Positions 56,563 through 64,000 of a DNA stretch of 64,000 nt are shown piece after piece. The translations under genes were made by a program, and so were the position numbers. The DNA lies in the NCBI RefSeq assembly GCF_007671655.1, contig NZ_VCGX01000003.1:434001-498000 (forward strand), read 5' to 3'. Under the pieces are notes generated by a model. That model saw only the letters and a program-made list of their open reading frames with translations. It searched no databases and had not been told where the DNA came from. The DNA is from Marinobacter piscis (GTDB lineage: Bacteria; Pseudomonadota; Gammaproteobacteria; Pseudomonadales; Oleiphilaceae). The stretch's first letter is position 1; every line of letters begins with the position of its first letter.

Positions 56563-57771
56563 TCAGACCCGTTCGATGATGGTGGCAATGCCCATGCCGC
56601 CACCGACACAGAGGGTTGCCAGCCCAAAGCGCAATTCACGGCGTTCAAGTTCGTCCAGCAGGGTACCCAGGATCATTGCGCCAGTGGCGCCGAGCGGGTG
56701 CCCCATGGCGATTGCACCGCCGTTCACGTTCACTTTTTCATCAGGAACCGATAGCTCCTTCTGGAAGCGCATTACCACTGAGGCAAAGGCTTCGTTTACT
56801 TCAAACAGGTCAATCTGATCAACGGTCATGCCGGCTTTTTCCAGAGCCTTGAGAGACGCCGGAGCAGGGCCGGTGAGCATGATAGTCGGGTCGGTACTGG
56901 TGACCGCCGTGGCAACAATACGAGCACGGGGTTTGAGCCCCATTTCCTTACCTTTTGCCTCGCTGCCAATCAGGATACCGGTTGCACCGTCTACCATTCC
57001 GGATGAGTTGCCGGCGTGGTGTACATGGTTGATCTTTTCCACGTAGTGGTATTTTTCACGGGCCACACTGTTAAAACCCATTTCTCCCATCATCTGGAAA
57101 GAAGGCTTAAGGCCCGAAAGCGACTCAATTGTGGTGTCGCCTCGGACGTGCTCGTCACGATCCAGAATGACGACACCGTTCTGATCGGTGACAGGTATGA
57201 TCGATTTGGCAAAGTGACCGTTCTGCCATGCATTTGCGGCTTTTTGCTGGGACTTGACTGCGAAGCCGTCAACGTCTGTACGGCTGAAGTCTTCCAGTGT
57301 TGCAATAAGGTCGGCACCAATACCCTGAGGCATAAAGCCGGTGTGCATATTGGTATGCGGGTCCATGGCCCAGGCGCCACCGTCGGATCCCATGGGTACC
57401 CGGGACATGGACTCAACGCCGCCGGCAACAACCAGGTCTTCCCAGCCTGAGCGGATTTTCATGGCTGCGAGGTTGACGGCCTCCAGCCCGGAAGCGCAGA
57501 AACGGTTGAGGGTAACGCCTGATACTTTTTCGTCCCAGTCCGCTGCAAGTGCCGCTGTTTTAGCAATGTCGGCTCCCTGATCACCTATGGCGGTAACACA
57601 GCCCAGCACAATGTCATCGACGTGCGACGTGTCCAGGTTGTTCCTCTGCTGCAGGGCGTTCAGTACAGTGGTCAGCAGCGAAATGGGTTTAACGCTGTAC
57701 AGTAAGCCATCCTTTTTGCCACGCCCTCTGGGTGTGCGGACCGCATCGAAGATATACGCCTCGGTGGTCAT
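56563..57771 (-). CDS. Acetyl-CoA C-acyltransferase (thiolase)
   Basis: A 402-residue thiolase. The nucleophilic Cys92 is in [13 protein letters not shown], His358 in [15 protein letters not shown] and Cys388 in CVGGGMGIA, so all three active residues are present. The Met at 57771 is chosen because AGAGGAA lies 6 bases upstream. It is first in the operon with the FadJ-type enzyme, so it is most likely the degradative 3-ketoacyl-CoA thiolase partner rather than a biosynthetic acetyl-CoA acetyltransferase. Confidence 0.92.
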   Translation of the reverse strand: MTTEAYIFDAVRTPRGRGKKDGLLYSVKPISLLTTVLNALQQRNNLDTSHVDDIVLGCVTAIGDQGADIAKTAALAADWDEKVSGVTLNRFCASGLEAVNLAAMKIRSGWEDLVVAGGVESMSRVPMGSDGGAWAMDPHTNMHTGFMPQGIGADLIATLEDFSRTDVDGFAVKSQQKAANAWQNGHFAKSIIPVTDQNGVVILDRDEHVRGDTTIESLSGLKPSFQMMGEMGFNSVAREKYHYVEKINHVHHAGNSSGMVDGATGILIGSEAKGKEMGLKPRARIVATAVTSTDPTIMLTGPAPASLKALEKAGMTVDQIDLFEVNEAFASVVMRFQKELSVPDEKVNVNGGAIAMGHPLGATGAMILGTLLDELERRELRFGLATLCVGGGMGIATIIERV

Positions 57772-57890
57772 TGTTATTCCTCTGGTTGTTATTGCCTGAG
57801 TGTGAGCCTGAAAATCACACCATAGCCTGTTGGCTACAGAGTGTGTAATGACGCTGCCTGCCAATCGGATTAGCAAAACTGCTCAGAGCA

Positions 57891-57933
57891 CAAAAAGAAA
57901 ACCCCCGGTTACTGCTTGTCGCAGCCGGGGGTT
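57891..57933 (-). terminator. Strong Rho-independent terminator after the DUF349 gene
   Basis: On the minus strand, AACCCCCGGCTGC and GCAGTAACCGGGGGTT form a GC-rich stem with a small loop and an internal bulge, followed by TTCTTTTT. It lies 23 bp after the DUF349 stop. Confidence 0.85.
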
Positions 57934-57955
57934 ATTCGTATATTGAGCCAGGCGG

Positions 57956-60406
57956 TCAGCCCGCAGTCAGGTTGTCCAGGGCAGTATTCAGGCGGCTTGC
58001 CAGCATAGGGTCCGCACCGCTCTCATCAGCCTTGACGCACCAGCCGGCGACCAGGCCTTCAACGCTTTGCAGGGCATCCTCTTCTTTATCCGCAGTTCCC
58101 ATTCCTTCAGTCAGGCGGCGGACCTGTATCTCCATGCGCTTTTCCTTGTCGGCATCCGGGGATGCTATTCCGGCAAGAATTTCAGCACGGATCACGATTT
58201 CCTGGTCATCAAGCTCACTGGTCTCTGCCGAGAGCTGTGTCCATTTATCGGGCAGGGCATCTGGCTGAATGTCGCCTTCTGTGCGGGCGAGCACAAGCGA
58301 TTGCCACTTCCGGATGCCGGCTTTCAGTTGCTGCTCAGCCGCTGCCTGTTCAAGCCGCTGTTTTTCTTGCTGAACTTTTTCTTTCATCGGTGCTGATAGC
58401 AACGAGGTATTAACACTGTTCAGCGAAGCAATGGCCTGTGTCAGTGACTGCTCGTCCTGGTCGTAACTGACCGCTGTCGCGTCCTGAAGCAAGGCCGTCG
58501 CCTCGGAGTCGGCTTCTTTTGTGGCTTGTTGCTGCTCGGACCGTCGGGCATCCCGGCGGGCGAAAATAGCATCACACGCTTTGCGGAAAGCCTGCCAGAG
58601 TTTACGGTCTTCCCTGTGCCGGGTGATGCCAACTGATTCCCAGTCTGCCTGCAGGGCTTTTGCCTTATCCATGGCCTCTTGCAGTGGCTCGTGTTCAATC
58701 AGGGCTTCTGCCTGCTCAACAATTTCCTGTTTCAGTGCCTCGTTTCTCTGGCGCTCCTGATCAATAGGTGCTTCCAGTTGTCTGAGGAGAGAGTCAAATT
58801 GTTTCTGTACCTGGCGGTTCTCACGGAACTCGATTGGCCAGGCTTCTTTCCATTCCTGACGGGCGGTTTGCAAAATACGCTCTACCGCTTTCCACTCGAT
58901 TGCAGTCCAGTCAGCTGCGTTCAGGAAATGCTCCAGTTCCGCACAAATCGCTTTCCGCTTTTCCAGGTTGGCCTGTTTCAGACCGGACTTGGCTTTAAAG
59001 TAGGCTTTGCACGGCTCGTAGGCTTTATCGGACGCCTGTTTGAACCGGGTCCACAGGGCCCGGTTGGAAGACCCGCCCAGATCACGCCATTCTTTCTGCA
59101 GCTCTTTTATGCGTTCAGACTTGGCTTCCGGCTCCATGGGCTGCTCTGCCAGGTACTCCATTTGCTCGCACAGAGCGATTTGTTTGGGTTCCGTTGCAAA
59201 CCCCTGCCAGTCTGTCAGCTCCCTCAGCTGGCCTGTAAGAAGCTGGATCCGCGACTGAAAGGCTTTGCCGTGGCGCTGGTCAAGTGCCCTGAAGTGTTGC
59301 TGCGCCGTTTTCAGTAACTGGCGGGATTGCCGAAGCTGATTAGCTTCAAGCGCCTCTTCCAGCTGGCTCAGTATGGTCTTCAGGTTGTCTGCTGTGGCCT
59401 GCTGTTGTTTCTGGTCTTCACTGTTGCGAGGGGGAGTTTTGGGCTTTCCGGCCAGTTTGCGAACAGACTGCAGGCTCTCGGGCGCCGGAAACCCTTCCGG
59501 CCAGTTGATTTCTTTCACTAACGCCTCTGCGCGCGCACGGTCGTCAGGCGTTGCATCCTGATACGTCACCGCACTGACAGACTGAAGAGATTCCTGTAAC
59601 TGGTTGAGTTGGCGCACGGCGTTAATGTAATTACGCAGTGCCATCATCGATGTTTCGTAGGCTTTTTGGTGTGTCTTCTCAACCTGGGTGTCCCGGGTGG
59701 CCTCCAGCCAGCGGTTTTCCTGGGTTTTCTGCAGGGCGTCCAGTGACGCCACACTGTCTACAGGCTGGCGCCTGAGATCTTCCAGTGTCCTGCTGATAAC
59801 GTCCAGGGTTTCTTCCCGCTGGCGCTTTTGCTCTTGCAGCTGTGCCTCGGCTGCCTGAGCTGCCTCCATCCCGGAGAGTCTTTCCCGACAATGGTGGATC
59901 GACTCAAGAAAAGCGCTCAACTGGTCAGGTGTCGCGTGGGGCTCAACCTCGGCCCATTGCTTGAGTAGAGCCTCCAGGCGCGCACCGTAAAGTTTTGTGT
60001 CATCGCTTTTTGCCTGTTCCCTCGCGTGACGGGTCAGCATCGTAATCGTGTCTGCGATCGACTGCTGACGTGCCTGCTCCTCCCGGATGTCCTGTAGCTT
60101 CTGTCGAGCTACCTGATACACACCTTTGTCACGGCCTTTTGCCTGTTTATGTACACGTTGCAGAACGCTTTCGTCCTGCAGAATATTGACCGCTCTGATT
60201 CGAATGTCTGCCGTTAGGCCTTCGACGGCGAGGCTGGCAGCAACATTCTGGTCGGGGTTTGCTTCAAGTTTCTGCAACTGCTCTTCACGTAACTCTGCCC
60301 GCTTGTCTGTTTCGGGGTCCGCTTTCGGCTGTTCGGGTATGTGTGCTTTCCGATCCGGAGCGGCGGGTTTGCGGGATTTGAACAGTTTCTGGAAGAATGC
60401 AGCCAT
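57956..60406 (-). CDS. DUF349-repeat protein
   Basis: An 816-residue, strongly helical and charged protein with repeated DUF349 units. Repeats are visible as Trp-centred segments such as LQKEWRDLGG and LQADWESVG, each followed by lysine/arginine-rich helices. The start is set at the Met at 60406 because GAGG lies 8 bases upstream. The function of the family is not known; it is widespread in gammaproteobacteria. It is transcribed alone with a strong terminator. Confidence 0.82.
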   Translation of the reverse strand: MAAFFQKLFKSRKPAAPDRKAHIPEQPKADPETDKRAELREEQLQKLEANPDQNVAASLAVEGLTADIRIRAVNILQDESVLQRVHKQAKGRDKGVYQVARQKLQDIREEQARQQSIADTITMLTRHAREQAKSDDTKLYGARLEALLKQWAEVEPHATPDQLSAFLESIHHCRERLSGMEAAQAAEAQLQEQKRQREETLDVISRTLEDLRRQPVDSVASLDALQKTQENRWLEATRDTQVEKTHQKAYETSMMALRNYINAVRQLNQLQESLQSVSAVTYQDATPDDRARAEALVKEINWPEGFPAPESLQSVRKLAGKPKTPPRNSEDQKQQQATADNLKTILSQLEEALEANQLRQSRQLLKTAQQHFRALDQRHGKAFQSRIQLLTGQLRELTDWQGFATEPKQIALCEQMEYLAEQPMEPEAKSERIKELQKEWRDLGGSSNRALWTRFKQASDKAYEPCKAYFKAKSGLKQANLEKRKAICAELEHFLNAADWTAIEWKAVERILQTARQEWKEAWPIEFRENRQVQKQFDSLLRQLEAPIDQERQRNEALKQEIVEQAEALIEHEPLQEAMDKAKALQADWESVGITRHREDRKLWQAFRKACDAIFARRDARRSEQQQATKEADSEATALLQDATAVSYDQDEQSLTQAIASLNSVNTSLLSAPMKEKVQQEKQRLEQAAAEQQLKAGIRKWQSLVLARTEGDIQPDALPDKWTQLSAETSELDDQEIVIRAEILAGIASPDADKEKRMEIQVRRLTEGMGTADKEEDALQSVEGLVAGWCVKADESGADPMLASRLNTALDNLTAG

Positions 60407-60509
60407 GTAGATATCCTCAGGAATGAAACCAGTCTGCGGTGTCAGGCAGGTTATGCCAGCACCGGACATCGGCATTTTTCAATATGAAAAGAGCCGGATA
60501 CTGTTATTG

Positions 60510-60539
60510 CCAAGGCCAGTAAGGCCTTACGTGCCTTGG
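60510..60539. repeat. Inverted repeat in the DUF349-recX divergent region
   Basis: CCAAGGC and GCCTTGG flank an inner 12-bp palindrome (GTAAGGCCTTAC), giving a 30-base near-perfect dyad with a 2-base mismatch on each side. It lies between the two divergent starts and is more likely an operator than a terminator. Confidence 0.5.
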
Positions 60540-60587
60540 TGACCGGACACAGTCTAGCGCTTTGTAAGCATTTGCGGGAAGGGGTAA

Positions 60588-61079
60588 ATGATAAAACAGG
60601 AAAACAGCAATAATCAGGAACACAAAGCGCGCTCAGTGGCCCTGAGGCTGCTGGCACGTCGAGAACACAGTCGTTTTGAACTAGTGATGAAGCTTCGGAA
60701 GCGCAAGCTGGAGGATCGGGTTATTTCGTCGGTTCTGGATGAGTATGAACTTGAAGGCTGGCTGAATGACGCACGCTTTGCGGATGTGTACTCACGCCAG
60801 CGAATAGATCAGGGCTATGGCCCCCTAAAAATCCAGGCCGAGCTACAGCAGCGTGGAATTCACACTGCACCTCCCTGTGTTACAGAGCTTGCGGATGCAG
60901 ACTGGGTCCGAAACGCGGTTCTGTTGCGGGAGAAGCGTTTTGGTCTGGCGGACGTGAGTAACGACTGGGATGAGAAGGTCCGGCAGGCACGCTTTTTCAA
61001 CCGCAGAGGGTTTACGGCCAGCCAGGTAGAGCGGGCACTTGAGGTGTGTGAGCCGTTTGCGCCGGATTCTGAATTCTAA
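60588..61079 (+). CDS. recX: Regulatory protein RecX
   Basis: A 163-residue RecA modulator. The three-helix repeats typical of RecX are visible: SVALRLLARREHSRFELVMKL, LEGWLNDARFADVYSRQRIDQGYGPLKI, and RRGFTASQVERAL. GGAAGGGG precedes the ATG by about 7 bases. The gene is not beside recA in this window, and its stop overlaps the mltF stop by 4 bases on the opposite strand. Confidence 0.88.
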   Translation: MIKQENSNNQEHKARSVALRLLARREHSRFELVMKLRKRKLEDRVISSVLDEYELEGWLNDARFADVYSRQRIDQGYGPLKIQAELQQRGIHTAPPCVTELADADWVRNAVLLREKRFGLADVSNDWDEKVRQARFFNRRGFTASQVERALEVCEPFAPDSEF

Positions 61080-62563
61080 AGTGTAGGCGGTATGATGCCC
61101 AGCTCCGGGGGCAGGCTGGCTCTCATATCTGCTCCTTTTTCGGAAGCCCCCTCGGCAGAGTCTTCGTCAGGACCGGGATTTGCCTTGTCGGCCAGAGATC
61201 CTTCTGCCGTGATATCTTCGACCGGGTCCAGCACTCGCGCCAGAACATCGTAGTAGCGGCGAATGTTCTGAACGTAAAGAACTGGCTCATGGCCGCGGGC
61301 ATATCCAAAACGTGTTTTCTTGTACCATTCTTTTTGCGCCAGCAACGGCAGAAACTCTTTAACGTCCATCCAGCGGTCCGGGTCTTTGCCGGCCCCTTCA
61401 GTAAGTCTGCGGGCGTCTTCCAGGTGCCCGTATCCCACATTATAAGACGCCAGCGCAAACCATGTGCGGTCGGGCTCATCAATGCGTTCAGGTATCTTCT
61501 GGTGAACCATCTGGAAGTATTTCGCGCCCCCCTGAATGCTTTCTTCTGCATCCAGGCGGTTATTGATTCCAATGTAGTCCGCCGTATTGCGGGTCAGCAT
61601 CATTAGCCCGCGAACACCGGTCGGAGAAACTGCATTCGGCCGCCAGTGGGATTCCTGGTAACCGATAGCGGCAAGCAGACGCCAGTCCATGTTGAAAGTG
61701 GATGCGTACTCCTGAAACAGAGTCTTGTAATCGGGCAGTCGGTTGTCCACGTGATGCATGAAGGTGCGCGCACCTACATAGTTCAGATGGTCCAGGTGGC
61801 CATAAAAACGCTCTGCAAGCTGTGCAATGGTGCCATTTTTGTGCATCTTTTTTATGAACGCGCTGGCGGCGCTCAGCAACGAGTCGTCCTGGGCTGCCGG
61901 CAATAACCATGCGAGCTCTTTCGACGCACCCAGTGCAAAAGCCTCTTTTACCTGGGGATAAAATACATGGCTGAGTTCCAGTTCATTAGAGGAGATAACC
62001 GCATAGGAGAACTCGCCGCTTTCAACCCGGGCGAGAATGCCGGCAGCGTCCAGACCAGGGTGCATTTGCCAGGAAATGCCCGGCACCTGGTCGGTAAGGG
62101 TAGGTAACCGGTATTCATGGTTACTGTCGGATACCAGGTGCAGAGTCTTATCGGTAAGGTCGGAGAGAGACTCAGGCCGCTCTGCGTCCCGGTTATAGAC
62201 TAAAATTGATTGTGCCGTAATGCCGGTTGGCAGGGCTTTATACTGGTTTTCAAACAGGGGCTGGTCTGACAGTCCGGCAAGTCCGATGTGCGCAAAATTC
62301 CGGGAAAGAACGGAGAGTACTTCGGTGTTGTCATCTGCAATTCGCAACCGAAGCTCAACGCCAAGCTCTTCAGCAAAGAGTTTCGCCAGCTCATAGTCAT
62401 AACCGGTAGGGCCTTCGTGTCCTTCGTAGTAGATAGAAGGCGCGACCCGGGTGATAACGTGCAGCACCCCTTCATTGCGAATTTCCTGCAACGTACTTGG
62501 CTGGCTGCATCCGGCAAGGGTGAGCACAGCCAGAAGACAGGCGAGCGGTAATGTATAAGCCAT
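61076..62563 (-). CDS. mltF: Membrane-bound lytic murein transglycosylase MltF
   Basis: A 495-residue lipoprotein. From the Met at 62563 a lipobox LAGC ends the signal peptide. A periplasmic-binding-protein-like domain (about 25-260, with PTGYDYELAKLFAEELGV) regulates the C-terminal lytic transglycosylase domain. The catalytic Glu is in AIGYQESHWRPNA, followed by SPTGVRGLMMLT. The frame is open to 62683, but an earlier start would give the signal peptide a 40-residue n-region. Divergent from purL, as in Pseudomonas. Confidence 0.93.
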   Translation of the reverse strand: MAYTLPLACLLAVLTLAGCSQPSTLQEIRNEGVLHVITRVAPSIYYEGHEGPTGYDYELAKLFAEELGVELRLRIADDNTEVLSVLSRNFAHIGLAGLSDQPLFENQYKALPTGITAQSILVYNRDAERPESLSDLTDKTLHLVSDSNHEYRLPTLTDQVPGISWQMHPGLDAAGILARVESGEFSYAVISSNELELSHVFYPQVKEAFALGASKELAWLLPAAQDDSLLSAASAFIKKMHKNGTIAQLAERFYGHLDHLNYVGARTFMHHVDNRLPDYKTLFQEYASTFNMDWRLLAAIGYQESHWRPNAVSPTGVRGLMMLTRNTADYIGINNRLDAEESIQGGAKYFQMVHQKIPERIDEPDRTWFALASYNVGYGHLEDARRLTEGAGKDPDRWMDVKEFLPLLAQKEWYKKTRFGYARGHEPVLYVQNIRRYYDVLARVLDPVEDITAEGSLADKANPGPDEDSAEGASEKGADMRASLPPELGIIPPTL

Positions 62564-62877
62564 TGCTGCGTTGTATGCAGGCAGGATTCTGAGCAAGTCC
62601 CTGTTCTCCGTTAGCGCTGAGTCGTCAGGGTGAGTAAAGACGGGTTGCACCCTGTAGCTTTTGCGTGCGGGCTCCATGCCCACACACGTATGATCCCTGC
62701 TGGTTGAAGACGGGTCAATAAAGTTGATTAATGGTTACCCAAGACATTGTTAATTGTATTCTCTGTGAATAAGCACTCGGGTCGCTGTATCCCGGCACGG
62801 CTTTCAAGTATGATATGCGCCTTTTCAGAATGCATCCGGACTTTCCCCTTTTCTTCGCGCGATTACAGGTTGATAAC
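62564..62877. other. 314-bp divergent intergenic region (mltF / purL)
   Basis: No gene was seen. The left part is an extension of the mltF frame without family similarity. The rest should hold the purL promoter; no PurR-type operator or clear -35/-10 pair was found by eye. Confidence 0.5.
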
Positions 62878-64000
62878 ATGCTTGAACTTCGCGGCGCACC
62901 CGCGCTTTCGCCCTTCCGCTCTCGTAAACTGTACGCCAGAATTCAGGCGATTGTTCCCGAGATTGAACACGTATATGCAGAGTTTATGCACTTTGTGGAT
63001 CTGGAAGGTTCTCTTTCAGTTTCTGAGCAGGCCGTTCTGGACCGGTTGTTGACATACGGCCCCAGTGTGCCGGTTGAAGAGCCGGATGGCGTGCTGTTTC
63101 TTGTCGTGCCCCGCCCGGGAACACTGTCTCCCTGGTCAAGTAAAGCAACCGATATTGCCCGCAACTGTGGCTTACGCCAGATCCATCGCATTGAGCGCGG
63201 CACTGCATTTTATATCAAATCACGGAAAAAACTGGGACTGGACCAGCGCGAAAAGGTCGCTGCACTGTTGCACGATCGCATGACTCAGAAGGTTTTCCAT
63301 GAGATGGGCGGCGCTCAGCTTCTCTTCAGTGACGAAGAACCGCGTCCTCTTGAGCGGGTTCCGGTTCTTGCTGAAGGTCGCAAAGCGCTGGTCGAAGCAA
63401 ACCAGACGCTGGGGCTTGCACTGGCAGATGACGAAATTGACTATCTGGTGAAGTCATTCCTCGGGCTGCAGCGAGACCCGACCGACGTCGAGTTGATGAT
63501 GTTTGCGCAGGCGAACTCGGAGCATTGCCGCCATAAAATATTTAATGCGTCCTGGGATATTGATGGCGAAGGGCAGGAGAAATCACTGTTTGCCATGATC
63601 CGTAACACCTTCGAGATGAACAGCGAAGGCGTGCTGTCGGCGTATAAGGATAATGCGTCGGTTATTCGTGGCAGTCGGGGTGGCCGGTTCTTCCCGGACC
63701 CGGTGACCGGGGTATACGGATACAACCAGGAAGACATCCACATTCTCATGAAGGTGGAAACCCACAACCATCCGACTGCGATTGCACCAGCAGCAGGTGC
63801 GGCGACCGGGTCCGGTGGCGAGATCCGTGATGAAGGCGCAACTGGCCGGGGCTCCAAACCCAAGGCCGGGCTCTCGGGTTACACGGTTTCCAACCTCAAC
63901 CTGCCGGATGACCCGCAGCCCTGGGAAATCAACTACGGCAAGCCGGACAGAATCGCCTCTGCGCTGGATATCATGATTGAAGGGCCGGTGGGCGGTGCGG
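62878..64000 (+). CDS. purL: Phosphoribosylformylglycinamidine synthase (5' part; C-terminus outside window)
   Basis: The start of the large single-chain PurL of gammaproteobacteria, which makes FGAM from FGAR and glutamine in purine synthesis. About 374 of roughly 1300 residues are visible. The N-terminus [18 protein letters not shown] and the later [26 protein letters not shown] and [19 protein letters not shown] segments are family-specific; the last is the ATP/magnesium-binding region. The frame runs off the window end. Confidence 0.96.
   Translation, partial: MLELRGAPALSPFRSRKLYARIQAIVPEIEHVYAEFMHFVDLEGSLSVSEQAVLDRLLTYGPSVPVEEPDGVLFLVVPRPGTLSPWSSKATDIARNCGLRQIHRIERGTAFYIKSRKKLGLDQREKVAALLHDRMTQKVFHEMGGAQLLFSDEEPRPLERVPVLAEGRKALVEANQTLGLALADDEIDYLVKSFLGLQRDPTDVELMMFAQANSEHCRHKIFNASWDIDGEGQEKSLFAMIRNTFEMNSEGVLSAYKDNASVIRGSRGGRFFPDPVTGVYGYNQEDIHILMKVETHNHPTAIAPAAGAATGSGGEIRDEGATGRGSKPKAGLSGYTVSNLNLPDDPQPWEINYGKPDRIASALDIMIEGPVGGA

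Noticed and set aside
58679..59317. 212-residue plus-strand frame within the DUF349 gene
   Set aside because: Antisense to conserved DUF349 repeats; its Leu/Phe-rich translation is the complement of a charged coiled coil.
1..64000. CRISPR array, prophage or IS element
   Set aside because: No regularly spaced repeats, transposase, integrase, capsid or tail genes were seen.

Overview
The window looks like chromosomal DNA of a marine gammaproteobacterium, most likely Marinobacter or a close relative. The best single clue is the 661-residue two-domain fatty acyl-CoA reductase at 36538-38523, which resembles the wax-ester enzyme known from Marinobacter aquaeolei VT8 along its whole length. Several gene blocks also have the order I recall from Pseudomonas: rnt-pyrC-motY, yciK-mupP-ubiG-mtaD and mltF/purL. 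Genus-level assignment is inference from these points; no database search was possible.

Layout. 1-4.9 kb: a partial Tat-exported peptide-type ABC binding protein divergent from a FUSC-family membrane protein, with a perfect FNR/Anr-type box between them, then an isochorismatase-fold amidohydrolase and an NCS1 permease in one operon. 5.1-11.5 kb: a four-gene, translationally overlapping SMC-like operon that I read as a Wadjet (MksBEFG/JetABCD) plasmid-defence system, in the order jetC-jetB-jetA-jetD. 11.6-16.5 kb: an envelope sensing set made of an OmpR-type regulator, a LysM/FecR-domain exported protein and a CHASE2-PAS histidine kinase. 16.7-22.9 kb: topB, bolA, yciO, an unknown protein, a chemoreceptor with a CxxCH heme-binding motif behind a sigma-28-like promoter, and rnk.

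23-31.4 kb is rich in osmoadaptation genes: a class V aminotransferase, a yehZYXW-type osmoprotectant ABC transporter, an OsmC-family protein, an SDR enzyme and a BCCT carrier. A tRNA-Arg(CCT) with a clear promoter follows, then two selenodomain/arsenosugar-type transferases, an M16 protease, a small unknown protein and the fatty acyl-CoA reductase. 38.6-46.5 kb holds rnt, pyrC, motY (again with a sigma-28-like promoter), an HDAC-family deacetylase divergent from a PatZ-type protein acetyltransferase, rdgC and a DUF2788 protein. 46.5-54.1 kb is a minus-strand housekeeping block (yaaA, a glutaredoxin-like protein, yciK, mupP, ubiG, mtaD, an HTH protein, prc). 54.4-57.8 kb is a beta-oxidation operon (thiolase, then the FadJ-type multifunctional enzyme). 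The window ends with a large DUF349 protein, recX, mltF and the 5' part of purL.

Most of the window is ordinary chromosome. The accessory-looking parts are the amidohydrolase/permease pair, whose amidohydrolase gene and start region look more AT-rich than their neighbours, and the Wadjet-like operon next to it. The items most worth following are the Wadjet operon with its unusual gene order, the heme-motif chemoreceptor with sigma-28 and Anr-like sites, the kinase/FecR/regulator trio, and the adjacent acetylase/deacetylase genes.
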